The notes below the pieces were generated by a model. The model had not been told where the DNA came from. It ran no database searches and was given only the letters and a program-made list of their open reading frames with translations. Shown piece after piece: positions 1-7,799 of a stretch of DNA of 64,000 bases. The translations under genes and the position numbers were made by a program. This DNA comes from JAWWOL01 sp033851545. GTDB lineage: Bacteria; Actinomycetota; Actinomycetes; JAWWOL01. The stretch covers positions 1 through 64,000 of the forward strand of contig JAWWOO010000109.1 of assembly GCA_033851545.1 (NCBI GenBank), read 5' to 3'. Each line of letters begins with the position of its first letter. Position 1 is the first letter of the stretch.

Positions 1-2
1 GG

Positions 3-1022
3 CAGACCGCGACCGACGACCACGACCGGCTGCAGACCCGGGTCATGGAGCTCACCGAGGACCTCGCGATCGCCGCGAGCGGCAACCTCGCCGTCAACAT
101 GAAGATCAAGCCCGAGGACAGCGAGGCCCTTGCCGACCTGGCGATGGCGTTCGGTCAAACCCTCGGCGACCTGCGTCAGCTGGTGACCCGCATCCGCAGT
201 GGTGGCGAGCAGATCGCCGCCGCCGCCGGAGAGCTGCTGGCCACGGCCGAGGAGCACGCGGCCAGCGCGACCGAGCAGTCCTCGGCCGTGTCCGAGACCA
301 CGTCCACGATCGAGGAGCTGGCCGCCACGGCAGCCCAGATCGCGGAGACCGCCGAGGCCGTTGCCCGCTACGCCGCCGAGACGCTGCGCCACGCCGAGGA
401 GGGCCGTACCGCGGTCTCCGCCTCGGTCGCCGCCATGGACACGATCGCGACCCGGGTCGACTCGATCGCCACCCGCGCCCTGTCCCTCGGCGAGAAGTCG
501 CAGGAGATCGGCCGCATCCTCGTGGTCATCAACGACCTGTCCGACCAGACCAACCTGCTCGCCCTGAACGCTGCAATCGAGGCCGCTCGGGCCGGTGAAC
601 ACGGCCGCGGGTTCGCCGTGGTTGCGGCCGAGGTGCGCAAGCTGGCCGAGCGGGCGCAGGAGTCCACCGGCCAGATCTCCGCCCTCGTCAGCGAGATCCA
701 GGGCGAGACCAACGCCACGATCATCGCTTCCGAGGAAGGCGCCAAGGAGGTCCGTACCGGCACCCAGCTGGCCCGCGGCGTCGTCGCCGCCCTCGAGCGG
801 ATCTCCGGGATGGTCGACGAGACCACCACCGCCGCCAAGGAGATCTCGATCGCGACGCAGCAGCAGCGGTCCGCGTCGGACCAGGTGGTGGCCGCGATGA
901 CCGCGGTCTCCGACGTGTCCCGGCAGTACGCCGTCGGCTCGCGTCAGGCGGCCGCCGCCGCCGCCGAGCTCAACCAGCTCGCAGCAGAGCTCCGCGCGTC
1001 GATCTCCCAGTTCCGCACCTGA
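3..1022 (+). CDS. Methyl-accepting chemotaxis protein, C-terminal signalling part (5' partial)
   Basis: The frame is open from the first bases of the window, so the sensory and membrane part lies upstream and only about 339 residues are visible. These form the long alanine- and glutamate-rich helical hairpin of MCP signalling domains. The conserved tip DQTNLLALNAAIEAARAGE is followed by GFAVVAAEVRKLAERA, which contacts CheA and CheW. No C-terminal CheR-tethering pentapeptide is seen; the protein ends SISQFRT. It would feed signals to the CheA encoded at 2248-4440. The two genes are now separated by an antisense DUF559 gene, although MCP and CheA genes are often adjacent. Family certain, ligand unknown. 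Confidence 0.95.
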   Translation, partial: QTATDDHDRLQTRVMELTEDLAIAASGNLAVNMKIKPEDSEALADLAMAFGQTLGDLRQLVTRIRSGGEQIAAAAGELLATAEEHAASATEQSSAVSETTSTIEELAATAAQIAETAEAVARYAAETLRHAEEGRTAVSASVAAMDTIATRVDSIATRALSLGEKSQEIGRILVVINDLSDQTNLLALNAAIEAARAGEHGRGFAVVAAEVRKLAERAQESTGQISALVSEIQGETNATIIASEEGAKEVRTGTQLARGVVAALERISGMVDETTTAAKEISIATQQQRSASDQVVAAMTAVSDVSRQYAVGSRQAAAAAAELNQLAAELRASISQFRT

Positions 1023-1052
1023 CCCACCGCCGCACCTCCGCGCCCCCGCTGC

Positions 1053-1115
1053 CATCGAGGGGCGGGTTGGTTCCCTCTCAGCCGGTCTGAGACGTTACAA
1101 ACCCGCCCGTCAATG
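1053..1115. repeat. 63-nt imperfect hairpin, left end of unit 1
   Basis: Two 29-nt arms (1053-1081 and 1087-1115) are complementary at 23 of 29 positions around the 5-nt loop CCGGT. The arm core is GGGCGGGTT paired with AACCCGCCC. It starts 30 bp after the MCP stop and ends 5 bp before the stop of the convergent DUF559 gene, so it could also act as a bidirectional terminator. Its outer arm matches the outer arm of the hairpin at 2126-2188 in inverse orientation. Confidence 0.7.
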
Positions 1116-1119
1116 AGAC

Positions 1120-2013
1120 TCAGCCCTCGAGGCCCAAGGCTTCGCGGACCTCGCGCTTGATCACGTGCTTTCGCAAGCGCACGTCGGCGCCCGAGTAGCG
1201 GAGCACGTCCCAGCTGACACCCCGCAATCGGTTGTGCCGCCGCAGGTCGCGGACGCGGTTGCGCTCCTCGTCGTGCACCGCGCCGTCGAACTCCACGCCC
1301 ACCTCGTACGACCGGTAGCCCATGTCGAGCGTGGCCAGAACGCCTCCGAAGCCGTCAGGAACCTCGAGCTGCGTCTCGGGACGGGGAAGTCCCGCGTCGA
1401 TGACGAGAACCATGCGGAGCCGACTCTCCATCGGACTCTGGGCTCCCTTGTCGGCGAGCTCGGCGACGCGAGCGACCTGGCGGATCCCGCGCAGATGACG
1501 CTTGCCACAGGCGTACTCAACCAGCTCCTCCGGGGTGATGAGGCCTGCGCGCCAAAGAGCATCGAGGGCCACGACACCCTCGACAAGGTCACGTCGGGCG
1601 AGGTCGAAGGCCGTACGAACGACGGTGGTGACCAGCACGGCGCCTAGGTCCAGCACGTCGTCAGGCGCGAGGGTCGCGCGTCTGGCGACGAGAACGCCGC
1701 GGGCCATGGGGCGGCTCCCTCGTGTATCCGTCACCTCGATCAGCTCGGCGGGGTGACGCCGGACGTCGACGCCATGCACCCAGGCAGCGGTTGTCCCGGA
1801 GAGGACCACCCCTGACGGCACGAGCAGGCTCACCGCAGCTAGTCTCAGCTCGGCGCCATCCGGCACGTCGGCAGCCACGTGGATGCCTCGGCACACCGGC
1901 CGGAACAGCGGGGACGAAAGCAGCCGGCGTCGGCTCACCCCGCGTTCCAGAGCCTCGGCGACCGTGAATGGGGCTCCCGTCAGCAGGTCGGGGACGGGTT
2001 GGGAGAGCTTCAT
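1120..2013 (-). CDS. DUF559 protein with AbiEi-like N-terminus (predicted PD-(D/E)XK nuclease fold)
   Basis: The protein has 297 residues. Residues 14-50 resemble the winged-helix N-terminus of AbiEi-type proteins (FTVAEALERGVSRRRLL, then RPVCRGIHVA). Residues 190-295 fit DUF559, a Vsr-related PD-(D/E)XK fold: SPMESRLR with E196, D230 in ATLDMG, VGVEFDG at 239-244 followed by H247, then RDLRRHNRL. The ATG at 2013 was chosen because the domain begins there; the frame stays open far upstream without homology. No AbiEii-like toxin gene is adjacent, so a toxin-antitoxin role is unsupported. It runs antisense to the flanking chemotaxis genes. Biochemical function unknown. Confidence 0.8.
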   Translation of the reverse strand: MKLSQPVPDLLTGAPFTVAEALERGVSRRRLLSSPLFRPVCRGIHVAADVPDGAELRLAAVSLLVPSGVVLSGTTAAWVHGVDVRRHPAELIEVTDTRGSRPMARGVLVARRATLAPDDVLDLGAVLVTTVVRTAFDLARRDLVEGVVALDALWRAGLITPEELVEYACGKRHLRGIRQVARVAELADKGAQSPMESRLRMVLVIDAGLPRPETQLEVPDGFGGVLATLDMGYRSYEVGVEFDGAVHDEERNRVRDLRRHNRLRGVSWDVLRYSGADVRLRKHVIKREVREALGLEG

Positions 2014-2054
2014 GCTGCGAAACGGTGCCGAGCCGGTGGGCGCCAGGAAAGTGG

Positions 2055-2081
2055 TCGTCCACAGGCCCAGGGTTGTCCACT
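2055..2081. promoter_or_regulatory. DnaA-box-like motifs upstream of DUF559 gene 1
   Basis: TCGTCCACA (2055-2063) and TTGTCCACT (2073-2081) each match the high-GC DnaA box TTGTCCACA at 8 of 9 positions. They lie 42-68 bp upstream of the DUF559 start. The 14-mer TCGTCCACAGGCCC at 2055-2068 recurs exactly at 32249-32262 before the second DUF559 gene. Function is unknown; short matches like these can be fortuitous. Confidence 0.35.
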
Positions 2082-2125
2082 GTCGGAGGCGAGGACTTGG
2101 CCACGCCGTGGGCTTGTGCTTGTGA

Positions 2126-2188
2126 GATCGACAGGGCGCTTCGTTACCGATCAGGGCCGCTGAGAGGTAACCAATCCGCCCGTCGATG
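2126..2188. repeat. 63-nt imperfect hairpin, right end of unit 1
   Basis: Arms 2126-2154 and 2160-2188 pair at 21 of 29 positions around the loop GGCCG. The arm and loop lengths are identical to those of the hairpin at 1053-1115. This copy lies upstream of both divergent genes (DUF559 on minus, cheA on plus), so it is not placed like a terminator. That argues that the pair marks element ends. Confidence 0.7.
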
Positions 2189-2247
2189 TGAGGGGTTCTG
2201 TTGCCGCACGGGTCAAGGTGTGCGGCCAACGTGACGACGCTCAACAG

Positions 2248-4440
2248 GTGGCAGGCTGGACTGTCGACGACCCTGAGCTGATCGCGACGTTCAGGGCCGA
2301 GGTCGAGGAGCGTCTCGCGTCGCTGCAGGCTGGGCTGTTGCATCTCGAGGGCAGCAAGACGCCCAGGCAGGCGATCGCCGGGCTCTTCCGCGACGCGCAC
2401 ACCGTCAAGGGCAGTGCGCGGATGCTCGGCCTGGACGGCGTACTCCAGCTGGCGCACACCTCCGAGGATTTGCTCGGGGCTATCCGCGACGGCCGGTTCG
2501 CGATCCGCCGCGACCTCATCGATCTGCTCCTGGCCGCGTGCGACGCCATCGGCAGGGCCATCCCCGGGGCCAGCAACCAGCTCGCCGACAGCGATCTCGC
2601 GCCGTTGAACGCCGTGCTCAAGCAGGCACTCGCCGGCGAGGAGAACCTGACGGCACCGGCCCTGGCGCCGCTCGAGTCCGAGCTCGAGGACGCGGAGGAC
2701 TCCCGCCGGACGGGCAGCGACTCCGTACGGGTGTCCAGCGAGAAGGTGTACGGGCTGCTCGACATCGTGGGCGAGGCCGAGCTCGGCGCCCGCAGGGTCG
2801 AGCAGACCTCCGCCAAGCTGCTGACGATGGCGACCGACCATGCCAAGTGGACCAAGGTGCTCCGGGAGAGCATGAGCACCGTCGAGGTCTCCGAGGAGAC
2901 GGCGCTCGCGCTGCACCGGCTGACCCAGGCGGACGACGGGATGCGCGACACGGCAAGAAGTCTGCGCGAGCTGGTCGAGGGCCACCTCGGCCAGATCGCC
3001 CGGGTCCGCGACGACTCCATGGGCCTGGCGATGGTCCCCGTACGGCGGGTGTTCGCCGCGTTGCCGAGGATCGTGCGCGATGTCGCGACGTCGACCGGCA
3101 AGGACATCCGCCTGGACCTGGTCGGCGAGGACGTCGAGCTGGACAAGCAGGTGCTCGACGGCGTGGCCGATGCGCTGAAGCACCTGGTGATCAATGCCGT
3201 CGACCACGGCTGCCAGACCCCCGAGCAGCGTCGGGCGGCCGGCAAGAAGGGCCCCGCCTCGGTACGGGTCGCCGCTCGCTCCTCCGGTGGGACCGTCGTG
3301 CTCGAGGTGGTCGACGACGGCAACGGCATCGACGAGGACCGCGTACGGGCCAAGGCCGTCGAGAGCGGGCTGCTCCCGCACGACAGCGCCACGACCGGGC
3401 CGGCGCTCTGGCAGCTGCTGTTCGTCCCCGCGTTCTCCACGGCCGGTGCGGTCACCGAGACCAGCGGCCGCGGGGTCGGCCTCGACGTGGTCCAGTCGGC
3501 GGCTGAGGAGCTCGGCGGGAGCGTCGAGGTCATCTCCGTCCCTGGCCGGGGCACGACGTTCCGGCTCACGCTGCCGGTCACCCTCGGCGTACTGCGCTGC
3601 CTGGTCGCCCGGGTCGGCGACGAGGTCTACGCCGTCCCCGTGAGCGCCGTCGTGGCCTCCATGTCACTGAGGGATACCGAGATCCACCAGCTCGCCGGCG
3701 CCCCGGTCATCGTCCGGCAGGGCCAGAACGTGCCGCTGCTCGACCTCGGCGCCACCCTCGGCGTCACCGGCGAGCGGGCGCCTCGCGCTGCGCTCGTCGT
3801 ACGCCACGGCGAGCGCCAGCTGGCGTGGGCCGTGGACCGGCTCGAGACGGAGATGGAGCTGGTGGTCAAGGAGCTCGGCCCGTTCCTGGGCCGGCTGCCC
3901 CTGGTCACGGGCGCGACCATTGTCGGCGACGGCACCGTCGTCTGCCTGCTCGACCTGCGGGAGCTGGCCGACCAGGCGACCGGCACCTCCGCCGGAGTCA
4001 TGACACCGGTCACAGCCGGCTCCAAGATCTCCGGCGCAGTCTCGGGGGGCGACCGGGCGCCCGCCGAGCGCCGCCCACGGGTGCTCGTCGTGGAGGACTC
4101 CGTCGGGGTACGGGAGCTCGAGCGGGTCATCCTCGAGGGGGCCGGCTACGACGTGGAAACCGCAGTCGACGGACTGGACGGAGCTTCCAGGCTAGGCTCG
4201 GAACCGGCTGACCTCGTCGTCTCCGACGTGGAGATGCCGGGCATGGACGGATTCACGTTGACCCGCACGATCCGGCGTACCAAGGGCTGGGAGCAGGTCC
4301 CGGTCGTCATCATGACCTCGTGCGGCGACGACGCGGACCAGCGCGCGGGCCTCGAGGCCGGGGCGAGCGCCTACCTGCTCAAGCAAGAGTTCGACCAGAC
4401 CTCGTTGGTCGACATCGTTCGACGTCTCATCGGCCGTTAA
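2248..4440 (+). CDS. cheA: Hybrid chemotaxis-type histidine kinase CheA with C-terminal receiver
   Basis: About 730 residues with a CheA layout. An N-terminal Hpt domain carries DAHTVKGSARML with phosphoacceptor His51. A dimerisation and ATPase core has the N-box HLVINAVDHG near residue 312 and GRGVGLDVV. A CheW-like domain follows, then a fused receiver from about residue 612 with acceptor Asp near 661 in VVSDVEMPG. I see no separate CheY-binding P2 domain. GTG 2248 was preferred because it directly precedes the Hpt domain (DDPELIATFRAE); GTG codons at 2188 and 2218 are alternatives, and 2188 lies in the unit 1 hairpin. It would phosphorylate its own receiver and probably the next protein. 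Confidence 0.92.
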   Translation: MAGWTVDDPELIATFRAEVEERLASLQAGLLHLEGSKTPRQAIAGLFRDAHTVKGSARMLGLDGVLQLAHTSEDLLGAIRDGRFAIRRDLIDLLLAACDAIGRAIPGASNQLADSDLAPLNAVLKQALAGEENLTAPALAPLESELEDAEDSRRTGSDSVRVSSEKVYGLLDIVGEAELGARRVEQTSAKLLTMATDHAKWTKVLRESMSTVEVSEETALALHRLTQADDGMRDTARSLRELVEGHLGQIARVRDDSMGLAMVPVRRVFAALPRIVRDVATSTGKDIRLDLVGEDVELDKQVLDGVADALKHLVINAVDHGCQTPEQRRAAGKKGPASVRVAARSSGGTVVLEVVDDGNGIDEDRVRAKAVESGLLPHDSATTGPALWQLLFVPAFSTAGAVTETSGRGVGLDVVQSAAEELGGSVEVISVPGRGTTFRLTLPVTLGVLRCLVARVGDEVYAVPVSAVVASMSLRDTEIHQLAGAPVIVRQGQNVPLLDLGATLGVTGERAPRAALVVRHGERQLAWAVDRLETEMELVVKELGPFLGRLPLVTGATIVGDGTVVCLLDLRELADQATGTSAGVMTPVTAGSKISGAVSGGDRAPAERRPRVLVVEDSVGVRELERVILEGAGYDVETAVDGLDGASRLGSEPADLVVSDVEMPGMDGFTLTRTIRRTKGWEQVPVVIMTSCGDDADQRAGLEAGASAYLLKQEFDQTSLVDIVRRLIGR

Positions 4441-4461
4441 AGAGAGCAAGGGACCTACCGC

Positions 4462-5421
4462 ATGCCGACCGTGGTCATCGCCGACGACAGCCCGACCCTG
4501 CGTCGGATCGTCTCCTCCGTCCTGACCAAGGAGGGCTACGACGTCGTTGTCGCCGAGGACGGCGTCGAGGCCGTGCAGGCGGTCTTCCGGACGATGCCCG
4601 ACGCGTGCGTCTTCGACGTGCAGATGCCGCGGGTGTCGGGCTACGTCGCGGCCCGCGTGGTCAAGGACGACTGGCAGACCGCGGACATCCCGATCATCCT
4701 GCTGACCTCTCTCGACGCCGCCAGTGACCGCTACTGGGGCAAGATGGTCGGCGCCGACCGCTACCTGTCCAAGGACTTCGAGGCGTCCGAGCTGGCCGAG
4801 GCGGTGGCCGAGGTGCTCGCCGAGAAGGCCAAGGCCCGTGGCGGCGCGCCCATCCTCAAGGCGGACCCGCTCGAGCTCACGCCCGACGACGTCCTGCAGC
4901 GCGTGTGTGACATCCTTGACCGCAAGCTGTTCGAGACCTCCGTCCAGGCAGAGGTTATCCAGCTCGCCGGCGGCTCGCTGACCTTCGAGGCGACCATCGA
5001 GGAGCTGCTCAAGCAGCTGCAGCGCTTCGTCGACTACGACCTGTGCGCCGTGCTGATCCCCGAGGACCGGGTCGCGTACGTGGGCGTGGCCCATGAGACC
5101 GCGGTCTCGCACTACGACGAGTTCCTCGACGCGGCGGCCGGCAGCCTCGCCGAGGCCACCGGGATCGCCCTGCCTGCCGAGCTGCTGGACGCCCGCGTCG
5201 CCGATCCGGAGGGCCTGCTCGACGAGGACGACGACTCCACGCCGATGGCGACCTACCTCTCGATGCCGCTCCGTGGTCGGGGCGGCAAGGTGGTCGGCCT
5301 GCTCGCCCTGTCCTCGGCTACCAAGAACGCGTTCGGCGAGGCGGCTTTGTCGACGCTCAAGCTGATCGCCACTCCTGCCGCCGTCGTGATCGCGAGCGCG
5401 CAGACCAGCCAGCCTGCCTGA
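4462..5421 (+). CDS. Response regulator: CheY-like receiver with GAF-like C-terminus
   Basis: This 319-residue protein begins with a receiver domain: acidic pair DD at 8-9, phosphoacceptor Asp52 in VFDVQMP, LLTS, and the conserved Lys in RYLSKDF. A linker follows, then from about residue 175 a GAF-like fold (RFVDYDLCAVLIPEDRVAY, YLSMPLRGRGGKVVGLLAL). No DNA-binding or enzymatic output domain is visible, so output may be protein-protein or ligand-gated. It lies 21 bp after cheA with the purine-rich site AAGGGA before ATG, so it is the likely partner of that kinase. The cluster may serve a function other than flagellar motility; no flagellar gene is present here. Confidence 0.88.
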   Translation: MPTVVIADDSPTLRRIVSSVLTKEGYDVVVAEDGVEAVQAVFRTMPDACVFDVQMPRVSGYVAARVVKDDWQTADIPIILLTSLDAASDRYWGKMVGADRYLSKDFEASELAEAVAEVLAEKAKARGGAPILKADPLELTPDDVLQRVCDILDRKLFETSVQAEVIQLAGGSLTFEATIEELLKQLQRFVDYDLCAVLIPEDRVAYVGVAHETAVSHYDEFLDAAAGSLAEATGIALPAELLDARVADPEGLLDEDDDSTPMATYLSMPLRGRGGKVVGLLALSSATKNAFGEAALSTLKLIATPAAVVIASAQTSQPA

Positions 5422-5456
5422 ACCCGGGCAGGTGCCCCGCCTGTAGGGTCGAAGCC

Positions 5457-5969
5457 ATGACCTCGGAGCCGGTGGACGCGGGTGTCGAGCCGCTGGCCTA
5501 CCGACAGGCCCTGGGCCGGTTCGCGACCGGGATCGTCGTGATCACCACCCGGGCCGACGGTCTCGACCATGCGATGACGGTCAACTCGTTCGCCTCGGTC
5601 TCTCTCCGCCCGCCCCTGGTGCTGTTCAGCTGCGAGAAGGTCGCCCGGTTCCACCAGGCCATGACCGCCTCGGGCACCTGGGTCGCGTCGGTGCTGAGCA
5701 CTGACCAGGTCGAGGCCTCGCGCTGGTTCGCCAAGCGGGGCCGGCCGTTCGACGACCAGTTCGCCGCGTTCCCCACCCGGCTCGGCCAGGTGGTCGATGC
5801 ACTGGCGCTCGAGGGCTCGTTGGCCACGATCGAGTGCCGGACAGTCGGTGCCTACGAGGGCGGTGACCACACGGTCGTGGTGGGCGAAGTGGTCGCCGTC
5901 GCGGTGAGCGACGGACTGCCGCTCATCTACTTCGAGGGTGGCTATCGGACACTGAGCGACCAGGTCTGA
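5457..5969 (+). CDS. Flavin reductase-like domain protein (FMN-binding)
   Basis: A 170-residue protein of the flavin reductase-like family, FMN-binding split barrels that reduce flavin with NAD(P)H, often for a partner monooxygenase. Typical features are FATGIVVITTRADG near the N-terminus, AMTVNSFASVSLRPPLVLF (cofactor strand and loop), and the C-terminal EVVAVAV...PLIYFEGGYRTL. No monooxygenase gene is adjacent, so the partner is unknown. Its 3' end overlaps the convergent cysS gene by 28 nt. Confidence 0.85.
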   Translation: MTSEPVDAGVEPLAYRQALGRFATGIVVITTRADGLDHAMTVNSFASVSLRPPLVLFSCEKVARFHQAMTASGTWVASVLSTDQVEASRWFAKRGRPFDDQFAAFPTRLGQVVDALALEGSLATIECRTVGAYEGGDHTVVVGEVVAVAVSDGLPLIYFEGGYRTLSDQV

Positions 5970-7351
5970 CCTTCGGCGGTGTCGGCGACGGCCACCCCGA
6001 GTGCCGCGAGCTCGTCCCGCAGCCGGTCCGATGCGGCAAAGTCCTTGATGGTACGGGCTTGTGCCCGCTGGTCGAGCAGCTCCTGACCTCCGGCCGGCAG
6101 GACCTCGACGACCTTGGGCTTGCCGACGTCGCGTACGAGGTCGAGGCCGAGAACCCTGTCCAAGTAGGCAAACGCCTCGAACTTGGCGCCCGGCATCAGG
6201 GCTTCGTCCCGGGCGAGCTCGTCCAGGCGTACCAGAGCCGTGGGCGTGTCGAGGTCGTCGTCGAAGGCGGCCACCACGGCGTCGACCTGCTCGCGGGGGA
6301 GTGCGACCGACGGCGACTCGGCCCACTGGGCCACGCGCGACCGCCAGCGGATGAGCCGCCGGTCCAGCGCAACCAGCGTGTCCCAGGTGAGGTTCATCTG
6401 CTGCCGGTAGCGCCCGGTGAGGAAGAAAAGCCGTACTGCCAACGGATCGAGCCCGCGGTCCGCCACGTCGTCGAGCCGGATGACGTTGCCCGTGGACTTG
6501 GCCATCTTGCGCCCGTCCGCGAGCAGGTGCTCGCCGTGCACCCAGTGCCGTACGACGTCCCTGCCGGCGGCCGTGTTGGACTGCGCCCGCTCGTCCTCGT
6601 GATGCGGGAACCGCAGGTCGATGCCGCCGGTGTGGATGTCGATGTCGTCGCCGAGGTGCTCGAGGCTCATCACGGAGCACTCGATGTGCCAGCCGGGGAA
6701 GCCCGTGCCCCACGGGGAGTCCCACACCATCTCGCGGTTGGCCCCGGCGCTCTTCCACAGCGCCCAGTCGGCGTGAAACCGCTTGGCACCACCGGTTTCC
6801 GGGTCGACCCGGTGTCCAGGGCGGAGGTCGTCGAGCCGGTTGCCGCTGATCTCGCCGTACGAGTCGAAGCTGCGGGCGTCGAAGAAGACCGACCCGTCGG
6901 CGGCGGCGTAGGCATGTCCGGACTCGATGAGCTGCTCGATCAGCGCGATCATCTGCGGGATGCACTCGCTGGCCCGGGGGTTGTGCTCGGCCGGCCGGAT
7001 GTTGAGGGTGGCGCAGTCGGCGTGGAACGCGGCCTCGTAGAAGCGGGCGATGTCGAACGCGCTGCGACCCTCGGCCTTCGCCTGCGCCAGCACCTTGTCC
7101 TCGCCGCTGGGGTCGACGTCGGAGTCGTCCGCCAGATGCCCGACGTCGGTGATGTTCTGGGCCACGGTGACCCGCAGGCCGTGCAGCTCGGCAACCCGGC
7201 GGATCAGGTCGGACAGCAGGTAGGCACGCATGTTGCCGACGTGGGCGTAGCGGTAGACGGTCGGTCCGCAGGTGTACATCCGCAGCTCGCCAGGGCGCGC
7301 GGGGACGATGTCCTCGAGCTTGCGCGTACGGGTGTCGGTGAGCCTCAGCAT
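5942..7351 (-). CDS. cysS: Cysteinyl-tRNA synthetase
   Basis: 469 residues of a class I aminoacyl-tRNA synthetase that charges tRNA-Cys. Visible motifs are the zinc cysteine and HIGH-like element TCGPTVYRYAHVGN (HVGN at 37-40), further zinc ligands in GWHIECSVM and RFPHHEDE, and a KMSKS variant KMAKSTGN near residue 280. The C-terminal part (KDFAASDRLRDELAALG) is typical of CysRS rather than the shorter mycothiol ligase MshC. ATG 7351 was chosen because MLRLTDTRTRKLE is the normal N-terminus. It converges on and overlaps the flavin reductase gene. Confidence 0.93.
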   Translation of the reverse strand: MLRLTDTRTRKLEDIVPARPGELRMYTCGPTVYRYAHVGNMRAYLLSDLIRRVAELHGLRVTVAQNITDVGHLADDSDVDPSGEDKVLAQAKAEGRSAFDIARFYEAAFHADCATLNIRPAEHNPRASECIPQMIALIEQLIESGHAYAAADGSVFFDARSFDSYGEISGNRLDDLRPGHRVDPETGGAKRFHADWALWKSAGANREMVWDSPWGTGFPGWHIECSVMSLEHLGDDIDIHTGGIDLRFPHHEDERAQSNTAAGRDVVRHWVHGEHLLADGRKMAKSTGNVIRLDDVADRGLDPLAVRLFFLTGRYRQQMNLTWDTLVALDRRLIRWRSRVAQWAESPSVALPREQVDAVVAAFDDDLDTPTALVRLDELARDEALMPGAKFEAFAYLDRVLGLDLVRDVGKPKVVEVLPAGGQELLDQRAQARTIKDFAASDRLRDELAALGVAVADTAEGQTWSLSVR

Positions 7352-7491
7352 GTTCCTGACCCTATGCCGCCGTGATGACGTTTGGCCCCTGACGGAAAGG
7401 ACATCCACCGGTTCGGATCCGCTCACTGATCAGGCTGGGCGCCGGAAGCTACGGTCGGTGCACAGCCGGCCCCCACCGAAGGGGAACAGAC

Positions 7492-7788
7492 ATGACCGTC
7501 ACACTCGGCCTGCTCGCCACTCTTGTGGCAAAGCCCGACAAGGCCGCCGACCTCGCCGCGTTCCTTGTGCAGGGCCGCGAGCTCGCGGTGCAGGAGTCCG
7601 GCACGGTGACCTGGTACGCGTTCCGGGTCGATGAGACGACGTTCGGCATCTTCGACACCTTCGAGGACGAGGCAGGCCGTCAGGCTCACCTCAACGGCCA
7701 GATCCCTGCAGCCCTGGGCCAGGTGGGGCCGGACCTGCTGGCGACGGACCCGGTCATCAAGTCGATCGACATCCTCGCCGTCAAGTAA
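7492..7788 (+). CDS. Antibiotic biosynthesis monooxygenase (ABM/YgiN-like) domain protein
   Basis: A 98-residue single-domain protein of the ABM ferredoxin-like dimeric fold. It shows the usual pattern: N-terminal strand VTLGLLATLVAKPDKAADLAAFL, the central TWYAFRVDETTFGIFDTFEDEAG, and an HLNGQIP helix. Homologues act as cofactor-free monooxygenases on quinones or aromatics, but most are uncharacterised. The ribosome site AAGGGGA lies before the ATG. It stands alone between cysS and a convergent operon. Confidence 0.85.
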   Translation: MTVTLGLLATLVAKPDKAADLAAFLVQGRELAVQESGTVTWYAFRVDETTFGIFDTFEDEAGRQAHLNGQIPAALGQVGPDLLATDPVIKSIDILAVK

Positions 7789-7799
7789 CGGCGACAGCG

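Larger units (their letters stand above)
1053..2188. mobile_element. Putative hairpin-flanked DUF559 unit 1
   Basis: A 1136-bp segment is bounded by inverted repeats: 1053-1082 and 2159-2188 match at 27 of 30 positions in opposite orientation. Each repeat is the outer arm of its own 63-nt imperfect hairpin (1053-1115 and 2126-2188). The only gene inside is a DUF559 protein on the minus strand. The unit sits between an MCP and a CheA gene that both read on the plus strand, as if inserted into a chemosensory operon. No target-site duplication is evident. Mobility is inferred from symmetry alone. Confidence 0.5.

Noticed and set aside
1053..1115. Simple bidirectional terminator explanation for the unit 1 left hairpin
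   Set aside because: Possible on its own, but it does not explain the matching inverted copy at 2126-2188, which lies upstream of both flanking genes. Kept as an alternative in the entry rather than as the main call.
1120..2013. AbiE-type toxin-antitoxin system
   Set aside because: Only the AbiEi-like N-terminus is present. There is no nucleotidyltransferase toxin gene next to either family member, and the C-terminus is DUF559 instead.
2014..3381. Continuous open frame on the minus strand joining the DUF559 gene to a 753-residue reading
   Set aside because: The upstream 456 codons lie antisense to cheA and show no domain, only the low-complexity composition typical of GC-rich antisense frames.
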